Origin: an uncultured Clostridia bacterium
Lineage (GTDB): Bacteria > Bacillota > Clostridia > Oscillospirales > Acutalibacteraceae
NCBI GenBank assembly: GCA_945227095.1
Contig: CALYOC010000061.1
Span: 1 to 5,382 of the forward strand
Reading direction: 5' to 3'
DNA: 5,382 nt
Part shown: piece after piece, positions 5,378 through 5,382 of the stretch
How positions within the stretch are numbered: the stretch's first letter is position 1
Layout of the letters: every line of letters starts with the position of its first letter
Position numbers and translations under genes: made by a program
Notes under the pieces: generated by a model
What the model was told of the DNA's origin: nothing
Seen by the model: the letters and a program-made list of their open reading frames with translations, nothing else
The model's database searches: none

Positions 5378-5382
5378 AATAT

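Overview
The window looks like a chromosomal segment of a low-to-mid GC anaerobic Bacillota, most likely a gut-type Clostridia (Oscillospiraceae/Lachnospiraceae-like). This rests on the style of the ThrRS, the strong AGGAG-type ribosome binding sites, the Fe-dependent alcohol dehydrogenase, the oxygen-sensitive Fe-S/siroheme enzyme, and tight plus-strand gene packing. Genus cannot be fixed from the sequence alone. All five genes lie on the + strand, and no RNA genes, insertion sequences or CRISPR arrays were seen.

Layout. (1) 2-454: the 3' part of thrS (threonyl-tRNA synthetase). (2) 466-1578: an integral-membrane acyltransferase-3 family protein, 11 nt after thrS and probably read from the same message. 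(3) 1622-2833: an iron-dependent alcohol dehydrogenase with its own good promoter (TTGAAA-16-TATAAT) inside the end of the acyltransferase gene. The ADH 3' end and stop codon are present as three perfect 21-bp tandem copies (2814-2876), followed directly by a strong intrinsic terminator (2881-2912). (4) A separate unit begins with a promoter at 2954-2982: a TSUP/TauE-type membrane exporter (3021-3809) and, 16 nt later, a 452-residue redox protein (3826-5184). It closes with a 14-bp-stem terminator (5235-5270). (5) 5271-5382: an AT-rich tail with inverted repeats built on ACA-W-TGT, probably the control region of a gene beyond the window.

The most interesting part is the exporter-redox pair. 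The 452-aa protein joins an N-terminal C_GCAxxG_C_C-type cysteine domain (about 1-125), a compact single-repeat siroheme sulfite/nitrite reductase core (about 145-300 and 360-425), and an inserted two-cluster ferredoxin (about 305-356). TSUP proteins often carry sulfite, sulfoacetate, thiosulfate or other organosulfur anions, so the pair is a plausible self-contained module for handling sulfite or a related sulfur oxyanion: reduction in the cytoplasm plus membrane transport. No AsrA/AsrB-like partner, siroheme synthesis gene or sulfate activation gene lies in the window, so substrate and electron donor remain open. The thrS, acyltransferase and ADH genes show no evident functional link to this pair.
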